Below are positions 1-8,639 of a stretch of 56,063 nucleotides of DNA, piece after piece. The stretch lies in assembly GCA_019187495.1 (NCBI GenBank), contig JABAQN010000030.1, positions 1 through 56,063 on the forward strand, read 5' to 3'. Positions within the stretch are counted from its first letter, which is position 1; each line of letters starts with the position of its first letter. A model generated the notes under the pieces. The model was not told the origin of the DNA, made no database searches, and was given only the letters and a program-made list of their open reading frames with translations. Position numbers and translations under genes: made by a program. The DNA is from Steroidobacteraceae bacterium. Its GTDB lineage: Bacteria; Pseudomonadota; Gammaproteobacteria; Steroidobacterales; Steroidobacteraceae.

Positions 1-1564
1 GCGCGCGAGCGGCGAGCAGGCCCCACCGCGCGCGCAGTTCGGCGCCGAGCGCTGCATGCGCCGGCAGCGGCTCCGTCCCGTCCGCGCGCCAGGCCGCCAT
101 CATCGGCACGAGGGTCAGGCTCACGAGCAGCGACAGGATCTGCGCGAAGGTCACGGTCAGCGCCTGGTCGCGAAACAACTGGCCGGCGATGCCGCTGACG
201 AACACCATCGGGAAGAACACCGCGACGGTCGTCAGCGTCGAAGCCGTGACCGCCATCGCGACCTCCGCCGTCCCTTCGCGCGCGGCCCGGGCGGCGGGCA
301 TGCCCACCTCGCGCTTGCGGGAGATGGCCTCGAGGATCACCACCGAGTTGTCGATCAGCATGCCGACCGAGAGCGCGATGCCGCCGAGCGACATGATGTT
401 GAGCGTCAGGTCGAAGCCGTACATCAGCACGAAAATGCCGATCACCGTGACCGGGATCACGATGCCCGCGACCAGCGTCGCGCGCGCGTCGCGCAGGAAG
501 AGGTACAGCACGATCACCGAGAGGAGTCCGCCCCAGATCGCCGCGTCGCTCACCTCGCCCACGGAGTTCGCGATGAAAGTCGACTGGTCGTAGATCGTCT
601 CGAGCTTCGTGTCGGGCGGCAGGTTCCGGCCGAGTTCGGTGAGCCGCGCGTGAATCGCCTGCGCGAGCTGCACCGTGTTCGCGTCGCCTTCCTTGTACAC
701 CGCGAGCTCGACACACTCCCGGCCGTTCAATCGCGTGATGGCCGTGCGGTCCTTGTAACCCTGTTCGACCCGTGCCACGTCGCGCAGGTAGACGGGGCGC
801 CCGTCAACCGTGGCGATCACCGCGTCGGCCATCTCCCCGAGCGTGCGGAATTCGTTGAGCGTGCGCACGAGGAAGCGCTGCGATCCTTCCTCGAGCCGGC
901 CGCCGGAGAGATTGACGTTCTCCGCGCCTATGCGCGCCGCGACCTGTGCGACATCGAGGTGCAGCTGGGCGAGGCGCTGCTGGTCGACGTGGATGTGCAC
1001 CTCGTCTTCGAAGCCGCCGCTCACCTTGACCGCCGCCGATCCTTCGGTTGCCTCGAGGGCGGGTTTCAGGCGGTCGTCGGCGAAGCGGCGCAGCGACTTC
1101 AGCCGCTCGTCGCCCGCAGCGCCGGAAGCGGCGAGGTCGACGAATGCGAGGCGCAGCACGGGTTCGGTCGAAGGGTCGAAGCGCAAGAGCAGCGGCCGGC
1201 GCGCGTCGAGCGGCAGTTGCAGCAGGTCGAGGCGCTCGCGCACCTCGATGCCCGCGAAATCCATGTCGGTGCCCCAGACGAACTCGAGCACGACATCCGA
1301 CTGCCCGGAGCGCGAAACGGAGCGCACACTGCGCACATTGCGGATGGTGCCGGCCGCCTCTTCGACCGGGCGCGTGATCAGGTTCTCGACTTCGAGCGGC
1401 GCCGCGCCCGGCAATTCGGTGCGGATCGTCAGCGTCGGGTACGACAGGTCGGGAAGCAGGTTGACCTTGAGGCGCGACAGCGAGACGACACCGAACAGCG
1501 TCACGGCGACGGTCGCCATCGCGATCGTGACGCGGCGGCGCAGGGCGAGATCGACGATGCGCAT
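1..1564 (-). CDS. RND efflux pump inner-membrane permease (AcrB/HAE family), partial
   Basis: This is the N-terminal half (about 521 codons) of an RND transporter that exports drugs or other amphiphilic substrates using proton-motive force; the C-terminus lies beyond the left edge. The ATG at 1562-1564 opens with MRIVDLALRRRVTIAMATVA, the usual first cytoplasmic segment and membrane helix, followed by a porter domain with a PVEEA-type motif. Near residues 385-410 is the helix-4 region NIMSLGGIALSIGMLIDNS, where the acidic proton-relay residue of AcrB-type pumps lies. It starts 19 bp after the adaptor gene stop, so the two form one operon. Substrate cannot be predicted; the helix-4 wording fits HAE pumps better than metal pumps. 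Confidence 0.93.
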   Translation of the reverse strand, partial: MRIVDLALRRRVTIAMATVAVTLFGVVSLSRLKVNLLPDLSYPTLTIRTELPGAAPLEVENLITRPVEEAAGTIRNVRSVRSVSRSGQSDVVLEFVWGTDMDFAGIEVRERLDLLQLPLDARRPLLLRFDPSTEPVLRLAFVDLAASGAAGDERLKSLRRFADDRLKPALEATEGSAAVKVSGGFEDEVHIHVDQQRLAQLHLDVAQVAARIGAENVNLSGGRLEEGSQRFLVRTLNEFRTLGEMADAVIATVDGRPVYLRDVARVEQGYKDRTAITRLNGRECVELAVYKEGDANTVQLAQAIHARLTELGRNLPPDTKLETIYDQSTFIANSVGEVSDAAIWGGLLSVIVLYLFLRDARATLVAGIVIPVTVIGIFVLMYGFDLTLNIMSLGGIALSVGMLIDNSVVILEAISRKREVGMPAARAAREGTAEVAMAVTASTLTTVAVFFPMVFVSGIAGQLFRDQALTVTFAQILSLLVSLTLVPMMAAWRADGTEPLPAHAALGAELRARWGLLAARA

Positions 1565-1583
1565 GGCGACCCCCGTGCGCCGA

Positions 1584-2702
1584 TCAGCGGTTCGCGGTGC
1601 GCGAGTCGGCGGCGACTTTCCCGGCCGCGGCCGCACGCAACGCCGAGGCAGGCTTCGACTCGAGCGACACCACCCGCACCGCATTGCCGCTCTTCAGGCC
1701 GTTCTGGCCGACGATCACGACTGCATCGCCGTCCTCGACGCCGCGCGTGACTTCGATGTTGCCGCCATCGGCGAGCCCGGTCGTGACCGCGCGTTGCACG
1801 GCCTTGCCGCCCTCGACGATGAACACGCTCGCGGCGCCGTCCGCTTCGACGAGCGCGACGCGCGGCACCTGCAGTGCCGCGGGCTTGCGCTCGAACACGA
1901 TGCCGACGCGCGCGAACATGCCGGGCTTCAGCACCCCTTCGCCGCCCAGCATCTCGAGCGTGACCTTGAAGGTCGCCGTGGCGGGATCGATCGCGGGGGA
2001 TACGAGCGTCACACGCGCGGGGAAGGTGCGACTGCCCAGGGCATCGATCTCCGCCACGGCATTCTGGCCCGGTGCGAGGCGCTCGAGTTCGCGCTCGGGC
2101 ACGAAGACGCTCGCCTTGAGCGGCGTCGGGTCGGTGATCCGGAAAGTCTTCGTGCCTTGCGGCACGTTCTGGCCGACGCGCACGTAGCGCGCGGCGACGG
2201 TGCCCGCGAAGGGCGCGCGGATTTCCGTGTACGAGAGTTGCAGTTCCGCGAGCGCCAGCGTCGCGCGCAGGTTGTCGAGATCGAACTTGAGGTTCTCGAA
2301 CGCGCCCGCCGAGACGAGCCCCTTGTCGTGCAATTCCACCTGTCGCCGATAGTCGCGGTCCGCCTTGGCGAACTGCGCGCGGGACTGCGCCACTTCGAGC
2401 CGCAGCTGCCGGCCATCGAGCACCGCGAGCACCTGGCCTTCGCGCACGACGTCGCCTTCCTCGACGAGCACCTGCGCGACCTCGCCGCCGACGCGTGCGA
2501 TCACTTCCGCATCGGCCTCGGCCTCGAGCGTCGCGGTGCCGGTGTAGCGCGCGAGCATTTCGCCGCGCCGCGCGGTCGCGACTTCCACGGGAATTTCGGC
2601 CGGCGTGTCCTTCTTCGCGCTGTCGGCCGCGGGGCTGCCGCCGCAGGCGCCGAGCAGTGCGCCGAGTGCCGCGAAGGGCAGGAGAGCTGTGGTGGTGCGC
2701 AT
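1584..2702 (-). CDS. RND efflux periplasmic adaptor (membrane fusion protein), lipoprotein
   Basis: This 372-aa HlyD/AcrA-type adaptor links the RND permease to an outer-membrane channel. The signal peptide ends in a lipobox (LLGACGG), so the mature protein should be lipid-anchored in the periplasm. Two half-lipoyl/barrel-sandwich segments flank a short coiled-coil hairpin (about residues 90-150), followed by beta-barrel and membrane-proximal domains (ILKPGMF-like motif VLKPGMFARV). The permease gene follows directly. No outer-membrane factor or local regulator is visible, so this may be a two-gene pump that recruits a TolC encoded elsewhere. A strong palindrome just upstream probably controls it. 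Confidence 0.92.
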   Translation of the reverse strand: MRTTTALLPFAALGALLGACGGSPAADSAKKDTPAEIPVEVATARRGEMLARYTGTATLEAEADAEVIARVGGEVAQVLVEEGDVVREGQVLAVLDGRQLRLEVAQSRAQFAKADRDYRRQVELHDKGLVSAGAFENLKFDLDNLRATLALAELQLSYTEIRAPFAGTVAARYVRVGQNVPQGTKTFRITDPTPLKASVFVPERELERLAPGQNAVAEIDALGSRTFPARVTLVSPAIDPATATFKVTLEMLGGEGVLKPGMFARVGIVFERKPAALQVPRVALVEADGAASVFIVEGGKAVQRAVTTGLADGGNIEVTRGVEDGDAVVIVGQNGLKSGNAVRVVSLESKPASALRAAAAGKVAADSRTANR

Positions 2703-2751
2703 GGCGGATCGACCTCCCTGGTATCAGGCGAGGCGATCCTACTGCCCTATG

Positions 2752-2773
2752 GTGTTATAGTCAACTATAACAC
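2752..2773. promoter_or_regulatory. 22-bp inverted repeat, candidate repressor operator of the efflux operon
   Basis: The arms GTGTTATAGT (2752-2761) and ACTATAACAC (2764-2773) are perfect reverse complements separated by CA. The AT-rich palindrome stands out against very GC-rich flanks and lies about 50 bp upstream of the adaptor start codon, after the prc stop codon. The shape fits a dimeric TetR- or MarR-type repressor site. The cognate regulator is not encoded next to it. Confidence 0.7.
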
Positions 2774-2796
2774 TATTTACATGCTGAATCAGCGAC

Positions 2797-4899
2797 TTAG
2801 GGAGATCGGGAGACCGTCTTCGGCGTCGGCAGGCTTGCGGGACCCCCGATCATGTCGGCCATGACCTCGGTGGCCTGGTCGAGAACGATGTCGGGCGCAT
2901 CGTCGGCCTTGATGTCTTCGGCGGACTTGAGGGCCGGCAAGCCGAGCGCGATGCGGCGCACGTTCTCGCGCGCAAGGCGATCGTGATCCATCGTCGCGCG
3001 TTCCGCGCGTCGGGTCTTGAGATTGAGTGATACGGATGTCTGCTTGCGCGCCTCGCGCACGGCAGCGATGTCGGCGACGAGCCAGCGGTAATCCGGATCG
3101 GCGGCCGCACGCGAGCCTTCCTCGGTGGCGAGCACAGCGGGAACGACCCCTTCACCCTTGACGGCGCGAAACGGCACGCCGGGAATGCGATCCCAGGGCA
3201 GGGCTTCGTCGAGCGCGCTCTCGCCGACATCGCCCAGGTCGATCAGCGAGGCGAGCGGCACGTCGGGCGACACGCCGCGCAACTGCGTGCTGTCGCCCGT
3301 GACGCGGTAGAACTTGCCGATCGTCACCGTCAGCTGGCCGTTGACGGGCTTGCGCGCGTAGCCGTCGAGCGGCACGAGGTTCTGCACGGTGCCCTTGCCG
3401 AATGTCTGCTGGCCGAGCACGACGCCACGCCGGTAGTCCTGGATCGCGCCCGCGAAAATTTCCGACGCCGATGCGCTGAACCGGTCGACCAGCACCGCGA
3501 GCGGACCGGTGTACACGGCGCCCGGATCGGGATCGTCGAGCACTTCGGTGCGACCGGTCGCGTCGCGCAGCTGAACGACCGGTCCGCGATCGATGAACAG
3601 GCCCGTGAGAGCCGTCGCCTCGGGCAGGTAGCCGCCGCCGTTGCCACGCAGGTCGAGCACGAGCCCGTCGATCTTCTCCTTCTGCAGCTCGTCGATCAGC
3701 CGGTGCACGTCACGGGTGGTGCTGCGATAGTCCTGGTCGCCCGCGTTCTCGGCCGCGATGTCCTGGTAGAAACCCGGCACCGTGATGACGCCGATGCGAT
3801 AGTCGCGCCCGCCGCGCTCGAGCGTGTGCAGCGACTTCTGCGCCGCCTGCGCCTCGAGCGTCACCTTGTTCCGCGTGAATTGCAGCGTTTTCTCGGTCGA
3901 CCCGGGCGCGGCCCCGCCCGGCAGCACGCGCAGGCGCACGAGCGTGCCGCCCTTGCCGCGGATCAACTGCACGACGTCGTCGATCCGCCAGCCGATGACA
4001 TCGGTGAAGGCGCCATCGGCTCCCTGCGCCACCGCGACGATGCGATCGGTCGGCTTCAGTGTGCCGGCCACCGCCGCGGGGCCGCCCTCGATCACGTTCA
4101 TGACAGTGACGAAATCGTCGATCAGCTGCAGCGATGCCCCGATGCCCTCGTAGTTGAGGCTCATCTGGATCCGGTATTCCTCGGAATTGCGGGGCGAGAA
4201 ATAGCTCGAATGCGGGTCGTAGGTGCGAGCGTACGCATTCATCAGGTTCTCGAACACGTCCTCGGCCGAGACCTGGTCGACGCGCTTCAGCACGCGATCG
4301 TAGCGCTTCTGCAGGGTTTCGCTCGCCTCCGGCCAGGTCTTGCCCGCGAGCAGCAGGCCGAGGGCGTCGTTCTTCACGCGCTTGCGCCACAGTTCGTCGA
4401 GTTCCGCCGCGCTCGCGGGCCACGGCGCCCTGGCGCGATCGAATTCGAAGCTCTCGTTCACGGTCCAGTCGGGCTCCTTCGCGAGCTGTCCGAGCGCGAA
4501 CTTGATGCGCTCGCGGTTGCGCTGCTGGAAACGCGCGAAGATGAGATAGGCCGGATCGATCTCGCCGGTGCGGATCATGTCGTCGAAGCGCAGCCGATAG
4601 CGGTCGAACTCGGCGATGTCGCTCGCGAGGAAGTAGCTGTGCTGTCCGTCGAGGAAGTCGAGGTAACGGTCGTACACCTGCGCGGACATGCGATCGTCGA
4701 TGTCGACACGGCGATAGTGCGTATCCTCGAGGATCATCCCGACGCGGCGCGCGACGAGGCGATGACGCTCGGAAGGCGCGATCGCGCCCGGCGGCAGCGC
4801 GGTGGTGCTCGCGGGCGCCTGCGAGGAACTCGCGAGCACGGCAAGGACCGCGACGAGGGCGGAAACGAGAAAGCCGGAGGACAGGCGGCGAAGGGGCAT
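2797..4899 (-). CDS. prc: Carboxy-terminal processing protease Prc/Tsp (S41)
   Basis: This 700-aa periplasmic tail-specific protease cleaves proteins from their C-termini and in relatives processes cell-wall hydrolases and PBP3. It has an N-terminal signal peptide, a helical N-domain, a PDZ domain (about residues 235-330), and an S41 core with catalytic Ser near 479 in SASASEIFAG and the general-base Lys near 502 in TFGKGTVQ. The C-terminal DUF3340-like region closes the protein. Length and order match E. coli Prc (682 aa). On the minus strand a TATATT -10-like element at 4926-4931 lies 26 bp before the start. It precedes the efflux operon, but the operator between them suggests separate control. 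Confidence 0.95.
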   Translation of the reverse strand: MPLRRLSSGFLVSALVAVLAVLASSSQAPASTTALPPGAIAPSERHRLVARRVGMILEDTHYRRVDIDDRMSAQVYDRYLDFLDGQHSYFLASDIAEFDRYRLRFDDMIRTGEIDPAYLIFARFQQRNRERIKFALGQLAKEPDWTVNESFEFDRARAPWPASAAELDELWRKRVKNDALGLLLAGKTWPEASETLQKRYDRVLKRVDQVSAEDVFENLMNAYARTYDPHSSYFSPRNSEEYRIQMSLNYEGIGASLQLIDDFVTVMNVIEGGPAAVAGTLKPTDRIVAVAQGADGAFTDVIGWRIDDVVQLIRGKGGTLVRLRVLPGGAAPGSTEKTLQFTRNKVTLEAQAAQKSLHTLERGGRDYRIGVITVPGFYQDIAAENAGDQDYRSTTRDVHRLIDELQKEKIDGLVLDLRGNGGGYLPEATALTGLFIDRGPVVQLRDATGRTEVLDDPDPGAVYTGPLAVLVDRFSASASEIFAGAIQDYRRGVVLGQQTFGKGTVQNLVPLDGYARKPVNGQLTVTIGKFYRVTGDSTQLRGVSPDVPLASLIDLGDVGESALDEALPWDRIPGVPFRAVKGEGVVPAVLATEEGSRAAADPDYRWLVADIAAVREARKQTSVSLNLKTRRAERATMDHDRLARENVRRIALGLPALKSAEDIKADDAPDIVLDQATEVMADMIGGPASLPTPKTVSRSP

Positions 4900-4997
4900 T
4901 CGGGGCTCGTGGGCAGCGTGGTTACAATATACAGTTTAGGCTAGATCGCACGGCGACAGGCGGCAAGCCTGCGACGGGGCGCACGGGGCAGGAGACG

Positions 4998-5285
4998 ATG
5001 CGACCGCTCGCCATACTGATCGGAATCGTGATGGGTTCGACATTGTCGATCACCGTCTCCCTGACCCTCACGGCCATCGTGATGCTGTTCCTGCCGGAGC
5101 ACGCCGACCGGCTGGCGCAGGAGCGTGGGCCGCTGCTCAGGGCGATCGCGCTCGCGGCCGCCGTCACCGCGCTCGCCGCCACGAGTTTCCTGGGGGAAAT
5201 CCGCGCGCGACGCTGGCGCATCGCGGCCCACCTCGCACTCGTCGCGGGGCTGATCGGCGCCGGCTGGGTGTACTGGCCGCGATGA
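4998..5285 (+). CDS. Small integral membrane protein, unknown function
   Basis: This 95-aa protein has three predicted membrane-spanning stretches (about residues 4-32, 47-64 and 74-91) joined by short charged loops. I recognise no family. Its last four bases ATGA hold the start codon of the following M28 peptidase, so translation of the two is coupled. It is divergent from prc across about 100 bp. It may assist or anchor the peptidase, but this is guessed from gene order only. Confidence 0.75.
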   Translation: MRPLAILIGIVMGSTLSITVSLTLTAIVMLFLPEHADRLAQERGPLLRAIALAAAVTALAATSFLGEIRARRWRIAAHLALVAGLIGAGWVYWPR

Positions 5286-6940
5286 TCGTTCGGCACGCCC
5301 CGTTCGACCATGCGTGGCGGCTGCTGGTTCCCGCACTCTGTCTGCTGGCGGCGACGGCGGCGCGCGCGGCGGATTCGGTCGCGCCCGGCGACTACGCGCG
5401 CCACATCGCCGCGCTCGCCTCGGATGCGTTCGAAGGACGCAGGCCGGCGTCGGAGGGCGGGGAGAAAACGGTCGCCTATCTCGTCGACGAATTGCGCAAG
5501 CTCGGCGCCGTGCCGGTCGGGGAGGGTGGCTATGTCCAGCCGGTGCCGCTCGTCGAAGTGACACCGCTGCCCGAACCGACACTCGAGTTCGCCACGCCCG
5601 CAGGTACGTCGCATGCGCGCTTCGGCCTCGACGCCGTCGTGTTCACGAAGCGCCAGGTGCCCACCGCCGCCGTTGCGGCAAGTCCCGTTGTCTTCGTCGG
5701 CTACGGGGTCGTCGCGCCCGAGTATGGCTGGAACGACTACGCGGGCATCGACATGCGCGGCAAGACCGCGCTCATCCTGATCAACGACCCGGGCTTCGCC
5801 ACGGGCGACGAGACGCTGTTTCGCGGCCGGGCACTCACCTACTACGGCCGCTGGACCTACAAGTTCGAGGAGGCCGCGCGCCAGGGTGCGGCGGCCGCCA
5901 TCATCGTCCACGAGACCGTGCCGGCGGCCTATGGCTGGGCGACCGTCGTCAACAGCTGGGCGAATCCGCAACTCGACATGCAGGCCGCGGATGCGCGCGC
6001 AGGGCGGGTGGCGATCGAAGGCTGGATCACGCAGGAATTTGCGACCGCGCTGCTCGCGTCCGCGGGCCGGGATTTCGAGACACTGAAGAAAGCCGCCAAT
6101 GCGCGCGGCTTCAGGGCGGTGCCGCTCGATGCACGCGCGTCGGCGAGCGTGCGCAACACGCTGCGCGCCTCGAACTCGGCCAATGTCCTCGCGATGCTTC
6201 CGGGAAGCAAACGGCCGCGCGAGTATCTCTTCTATCTCGCGCACTGGGATCACCTCGGCCGCGGCCAGGGCGGCGAGGGGGACCAGACTTTCAACGGTGC
6301 GGTCGACAACGCGACGGGCACGGCGGGGTTGCTCGCGATCGCGGCTGCGTTTGCGCGCGCGCCGGTGCGGCCCGAACGCTCGGTCGTGTTCCTCGCGGTG
6401 ACGGCCGAAGAGCAGGGATTGCTCGGCAGCGAATACTACGTCGCGCACCCGCGTGCGCCGCTCGCCGACACGGTCGCGGTATTCAACATGGACGCGCTGT
6501 ATTTTGGCGGTGCGACGCGCGACGTGCGCATCGTCGGCGCCGGCGCGTCCGACCTCGAACGCCATCTCGCCGAAGAGGCGGCGCGACGCGGGCTCGCCGT
6601 CGTGCCGGAAGCGCAGCCCGAAAAGGGCCACTTCTACCGGTCCGATCATTTCAATTTCGCGCAGGCGGGCGTACCCGCGCTGTATCTCAAGACCGGTATC
6701 GATGATGTCGACGGCGGTGTCGCGGCCGGCATGGCGCGCGAGGCCGATTTCATCGCGAATCGCTATCACCAGGTCGGCGACAATTTCGTCCCGGGCGCGC
6801 GGCTCGAGGCGGGCCTCGAGGTCGTCGACCTCATCTATGCGGTCGGCCGCCGGCTCGCGAACGAGACGGCGTTTCCGAACTGGAACGCGGACAACGAATT
6901 CCGCGCGGCGCGCGATCGCAGCCGCGACGCGCGGCAGTGA
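5282..6940 (+). CDS. Secreted M28 family zinc metallopeptidase with PA domain
   Basis: This 552-aa predicted periplasmic or secreted aminopeptidase starts with a signal peptide ending near ATAARAAD. A protease-associated domain (about residues 135-260) precedes the M28 catalytic core. Zinc-ligand motifs are visible in order: HWDHLGRG (His near 321), VDNATGTAGLL (Asp near 341), TAEEQGLLGSEYY (catalytic Glu then ligand Glu), NMDALYFGG (Asp) and SDHFNFAQAGVPA (His). All five ligands and the general base are present, so the enzyme looks active. It overlaps the small membrane protein gene by 4 bp. Substrate preference is unknown; relatives release N-terminal amino acids from peptides taken up or turned over in the periplasm. 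Confidence 0.92.
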   Translation: MIVRHAPFDHAWRLLVPALCLLAATAARAADSVAPGDYARHIAALASDAFEGRRPASEGGEKTVAYLVDELRKLGAVPVGEGGYVQPVPLVEVTPLPEPTLEFATPAGTSHARFGLDAVVFTKRQVPTAAVAASPVVFVGYGVVAPEYGWNDYAGIDMRGKTALILINDPGFATGDETLFRGRALTYYGRWTYKFEEAARQGAAAAIIVHETVPAAYGWATVVNSWANPQLDMQAADARAGRVAIEGWITQEFATALLASAGRDFETLKKAANARGFRAVPLDARASASVRNTLRASNSANVLAMLPGSKRPREYLFYLAHWDHLGRGQGGEGDQTFNGAVDNATGTAGLLAIAAAFARAPVRPERSVVFLAVTAEEQGLLGSEYYVAHPRAPLADTVAVFNMDALYFGGATRDVRIVGAGASDLERHLAEEAARRGLAVVPEAQPEKGHFYRSDHFNFAQAGVPALYLKTGIDDVDGGVAAGMAREADFIANRYHQVGDNFVPGARLEAGLEVVDLIYAVGRRLANETAFPNWNADNEFRAARDRSRDARQ

Positions 6941-6962
6941 GGCGATCGACCCGCCAGCCGGG

Positions 6963-7181
6963 TCAGCGTCGGGTCCGCTGGCGGTTCCAGATCTCCGCGC
7001 GACCGGTCGCACCGCTCGAATTGTAAGGATCGGTGCCGCGATTCACGGCGTCGATCTCGAGGGTCTGGGCCAGCTCCAGGCTGATTCGCGTCAGAGTGTT
7101 CGCGCGCGAACCGGCGGGGCGTACGGCCCGTTTCGCCGGTTCCACGGGCATCTGCCGCGCCCGTTGGTTCGCATCCTTCAT
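6963..7181 (-). CDS. Small conserved-looking protein of unknown function
   Basis: This 72-aa soluble, very basic protein starts at the ATG at 7179-7181, preceded by a purine-rich GGGGATGAG; a TTG 15 bp further upstream is a poorer choice. The C-terminal end, TDPYNSSG followed by AEIWNRQRTRR, resembles small gammaproteobacterial proteins ending in DPYNS...W.R.RKR that I recall only as hypothetical. It is convergent with the M28 peptidase gene, 22 bp away. No function can be assigned. Confidence 0.6.
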   Translation of the reverse strand: MKDANQRARQMPVEPAKRAVRPAGSRANTLTRISLELAQTLEIDAVNRGTDPYNSSGATGRAEIWNRQRTRR

Positions 7182-7272
7182 CTCATCCCCGGTCAAAATC
7201 GTTATTCAGCCTGTACGAGTGTCGCACCGGCGGCCGTTGCCGGGGGCGAACTGCCCGGAAATGTGAAGCCCG

Positions 7273-7566
7273 TCACACTCGGGCGCTTTGCCGCCACGCG
7301 ACCCGCGTTGCGCGAATGAACATAAGGAGGGCATAAGGGCCGAGCGCCAGGATCCACCAGGGCAGGTTGCCGCGAAAGAGCGCCACGAAGAAATCGCCCC
7401 AGAAGCGGAACAGGCCGCCGCCCGTGTAGGCCCCGAACACTTCGTGGCCGGAGAAGTACACCGCGATCGGCACGATCGTGATGCCGACGAGCAGTGCCGC
7501 GGCAAGCAGCGCGCACTCGCGCACGGGAAGGGAAGGAGAGCGGAAGGCTGCCAGCAGCGAACGCAT
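7273..7566 (-). CDS. Small membrane protein, unknown function
   Basis: The 97-aa product has two to three hydrophobic stretches (about residues 19-40, 50-66 and 68-87) and a basic C-terminus. I chose the ATG at 7564-7566 because the 30 codons further upstream are not hydrophobic and would run into the promoter region of the divergent oxidoreductase gene at 7631. There is no clear Shine-Dalgarno sequence. Family not recognised. Confidence 0.6.
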   Translation of the reverse strand: MRSLLAAFRSPSLPVRECALLAAALLVGITIVPIAVYFSGHEVFGAYTGGGLFRFWGDFFVALFRGNLPWWILALGPYALLMFIRATRVAWRQSARV

Positions 7567-7630
7567 GGCGGTGATGATAGCGTACCGCTCGCTGCTTCCG
7601 GCTTCTCCCCGCCCGCTGTACGCTTCCCCC

Positions 7631-8590
7631 ATGCCCCAGCTACGCACGGCCGTCATCGGCGTCGGCTACCTCGGCCGCTTTCACGCGCAGAAGTACGCAC
7701 AGGCTTCGGGGAGCCGGCTGGTCGCCGTCGTCGACGCGAGCGAGGCGGCGCGCACCCGCGTGGCGGAGGAGACCGGCGCGCAGCCCGTGGCGGACTATCA
7801 CGAATTGCTGGGCACGGTCGATGCCGTGAGCGTCGTGACGCCGACGCCGGCGCATTTTTCGATCGCGCGCGATTTCCTGCGTGCGGGTGCGCATGTGCTC
7901 GTCGAAAAGCCGATCACCGGGACGGTCGAGGAGGCGCGGGCGCTGATCGACGCCGCGCGCGACGCAGGGCGCGTGCTGCAGGTGGGGCACCTCGAGCGGT
8001 TCAATCCCGCGGTGCTCGCCGCCGAACCGTATGTGCGCGCGCCGCGATTCATCGAATGCCATCGCCTGGCCCCGTACCGCGAGCGCGGCACCGACGTCAA
8101 CGTCGTGCTCGACCTCATGATCCACGACATCGACATCGTGCAGTCGATCGTCGGCAGTCCGATCGCGTCGCTCGAGGCGGTCGGCGCGCCCGTGTTTTCC
8201 GACGAGATCGACATCGCCAATGCGCGCATCCGCTTCGAGAACGGCTGCGTCGCGAACACGACCGCGAGCCGCGTGAGCCTGAAGACAGAGCGCAAGCTGC
8301 GGCTCTTCGAGAACGATGCCTATTTGTCGATCGACCTGCAGCAACGCATCCTGACCGTGATCAGGAAGCGCGAGGGCGGACCCGCGGAGGGCCAGCTGCC
8401 GGTCACCATCGAGGAGCAGAATTTCGAGCAGGGCGATGCGCTACGCGCCGAAATCGAGTCGTTCCTCGATTGTGCGCGCCACGGCAAGGCGCCGGTGGTG
8501 TCCGGGGAGGACGGCCTGCGCGCGCTCGAAACCGCCATCCGCATTACGCGCGAGGTGACCGCCGGCGCGCGGCTGCGCGATCCCGCGTGA
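7631..8590 (+). CDS. Gfo/Idh/MocA family NAD(P)-dependent oxidoreductase
   Basis: This 319-aa protein has an N-terminal Rossmann fold (AVIGVGYLGRFHAQKY, residues about 6-21), the family signature EKP (VEKPITG, about residue 96), and a C-terminal alpha/beta domain containing HLERFNP and the HDIDI motif with the likely catalytic histidine. The wording resembles the UDP-GlcNAc 3-dehydrogenases (GnnA-like) found beside lipid A genes, but no lpx gene is present, so the substrate is left open. The first ATG before the Rossmann motif is 7631. Upstream in-frame codons would extend into the divergent promoter region. Confidence 0.9.
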   Translation: MPQLRTAVIGVGYLGRFHAQKYAQASGSRLVAVVDASEAARTRVAEETGAQPVADYHELLGTVDAVSVVTPTPAHFSIARDFLRAGAHVLVEKPITGTVEEARALIDAARDAGRVLQVGHLERFNPAVLAAEPYVRAPRFIECHRLAPYRERGTDVNVVLDLMIHDIDIVQSIVGSPIASLEAVGAPVFSDEIDIANARIRFENGCVANTTASRVSLKTERKLRLFENDAYLSIDLQQRILTVIRKREGGPAEGQLPVTIEEQNFEQGDALRAEIESFLDCARHGKAPVVSGEDGLRALETAIRITREVTAGARLRDPA

Positions 8591-8639
8591 CCCGGAGCCC
8601 GCAAACGCGCCCGGTGTTGAATTGGCCGCCGGCGCCCCC

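Noticed and set aside
4922..7012. 696-codon open frame antisense to the M28 peptidase
   Set aside because: Composition is typical of antisense GC-rich frames, and the plus strand has a complete signal peptide and metallopeptidase motifs.
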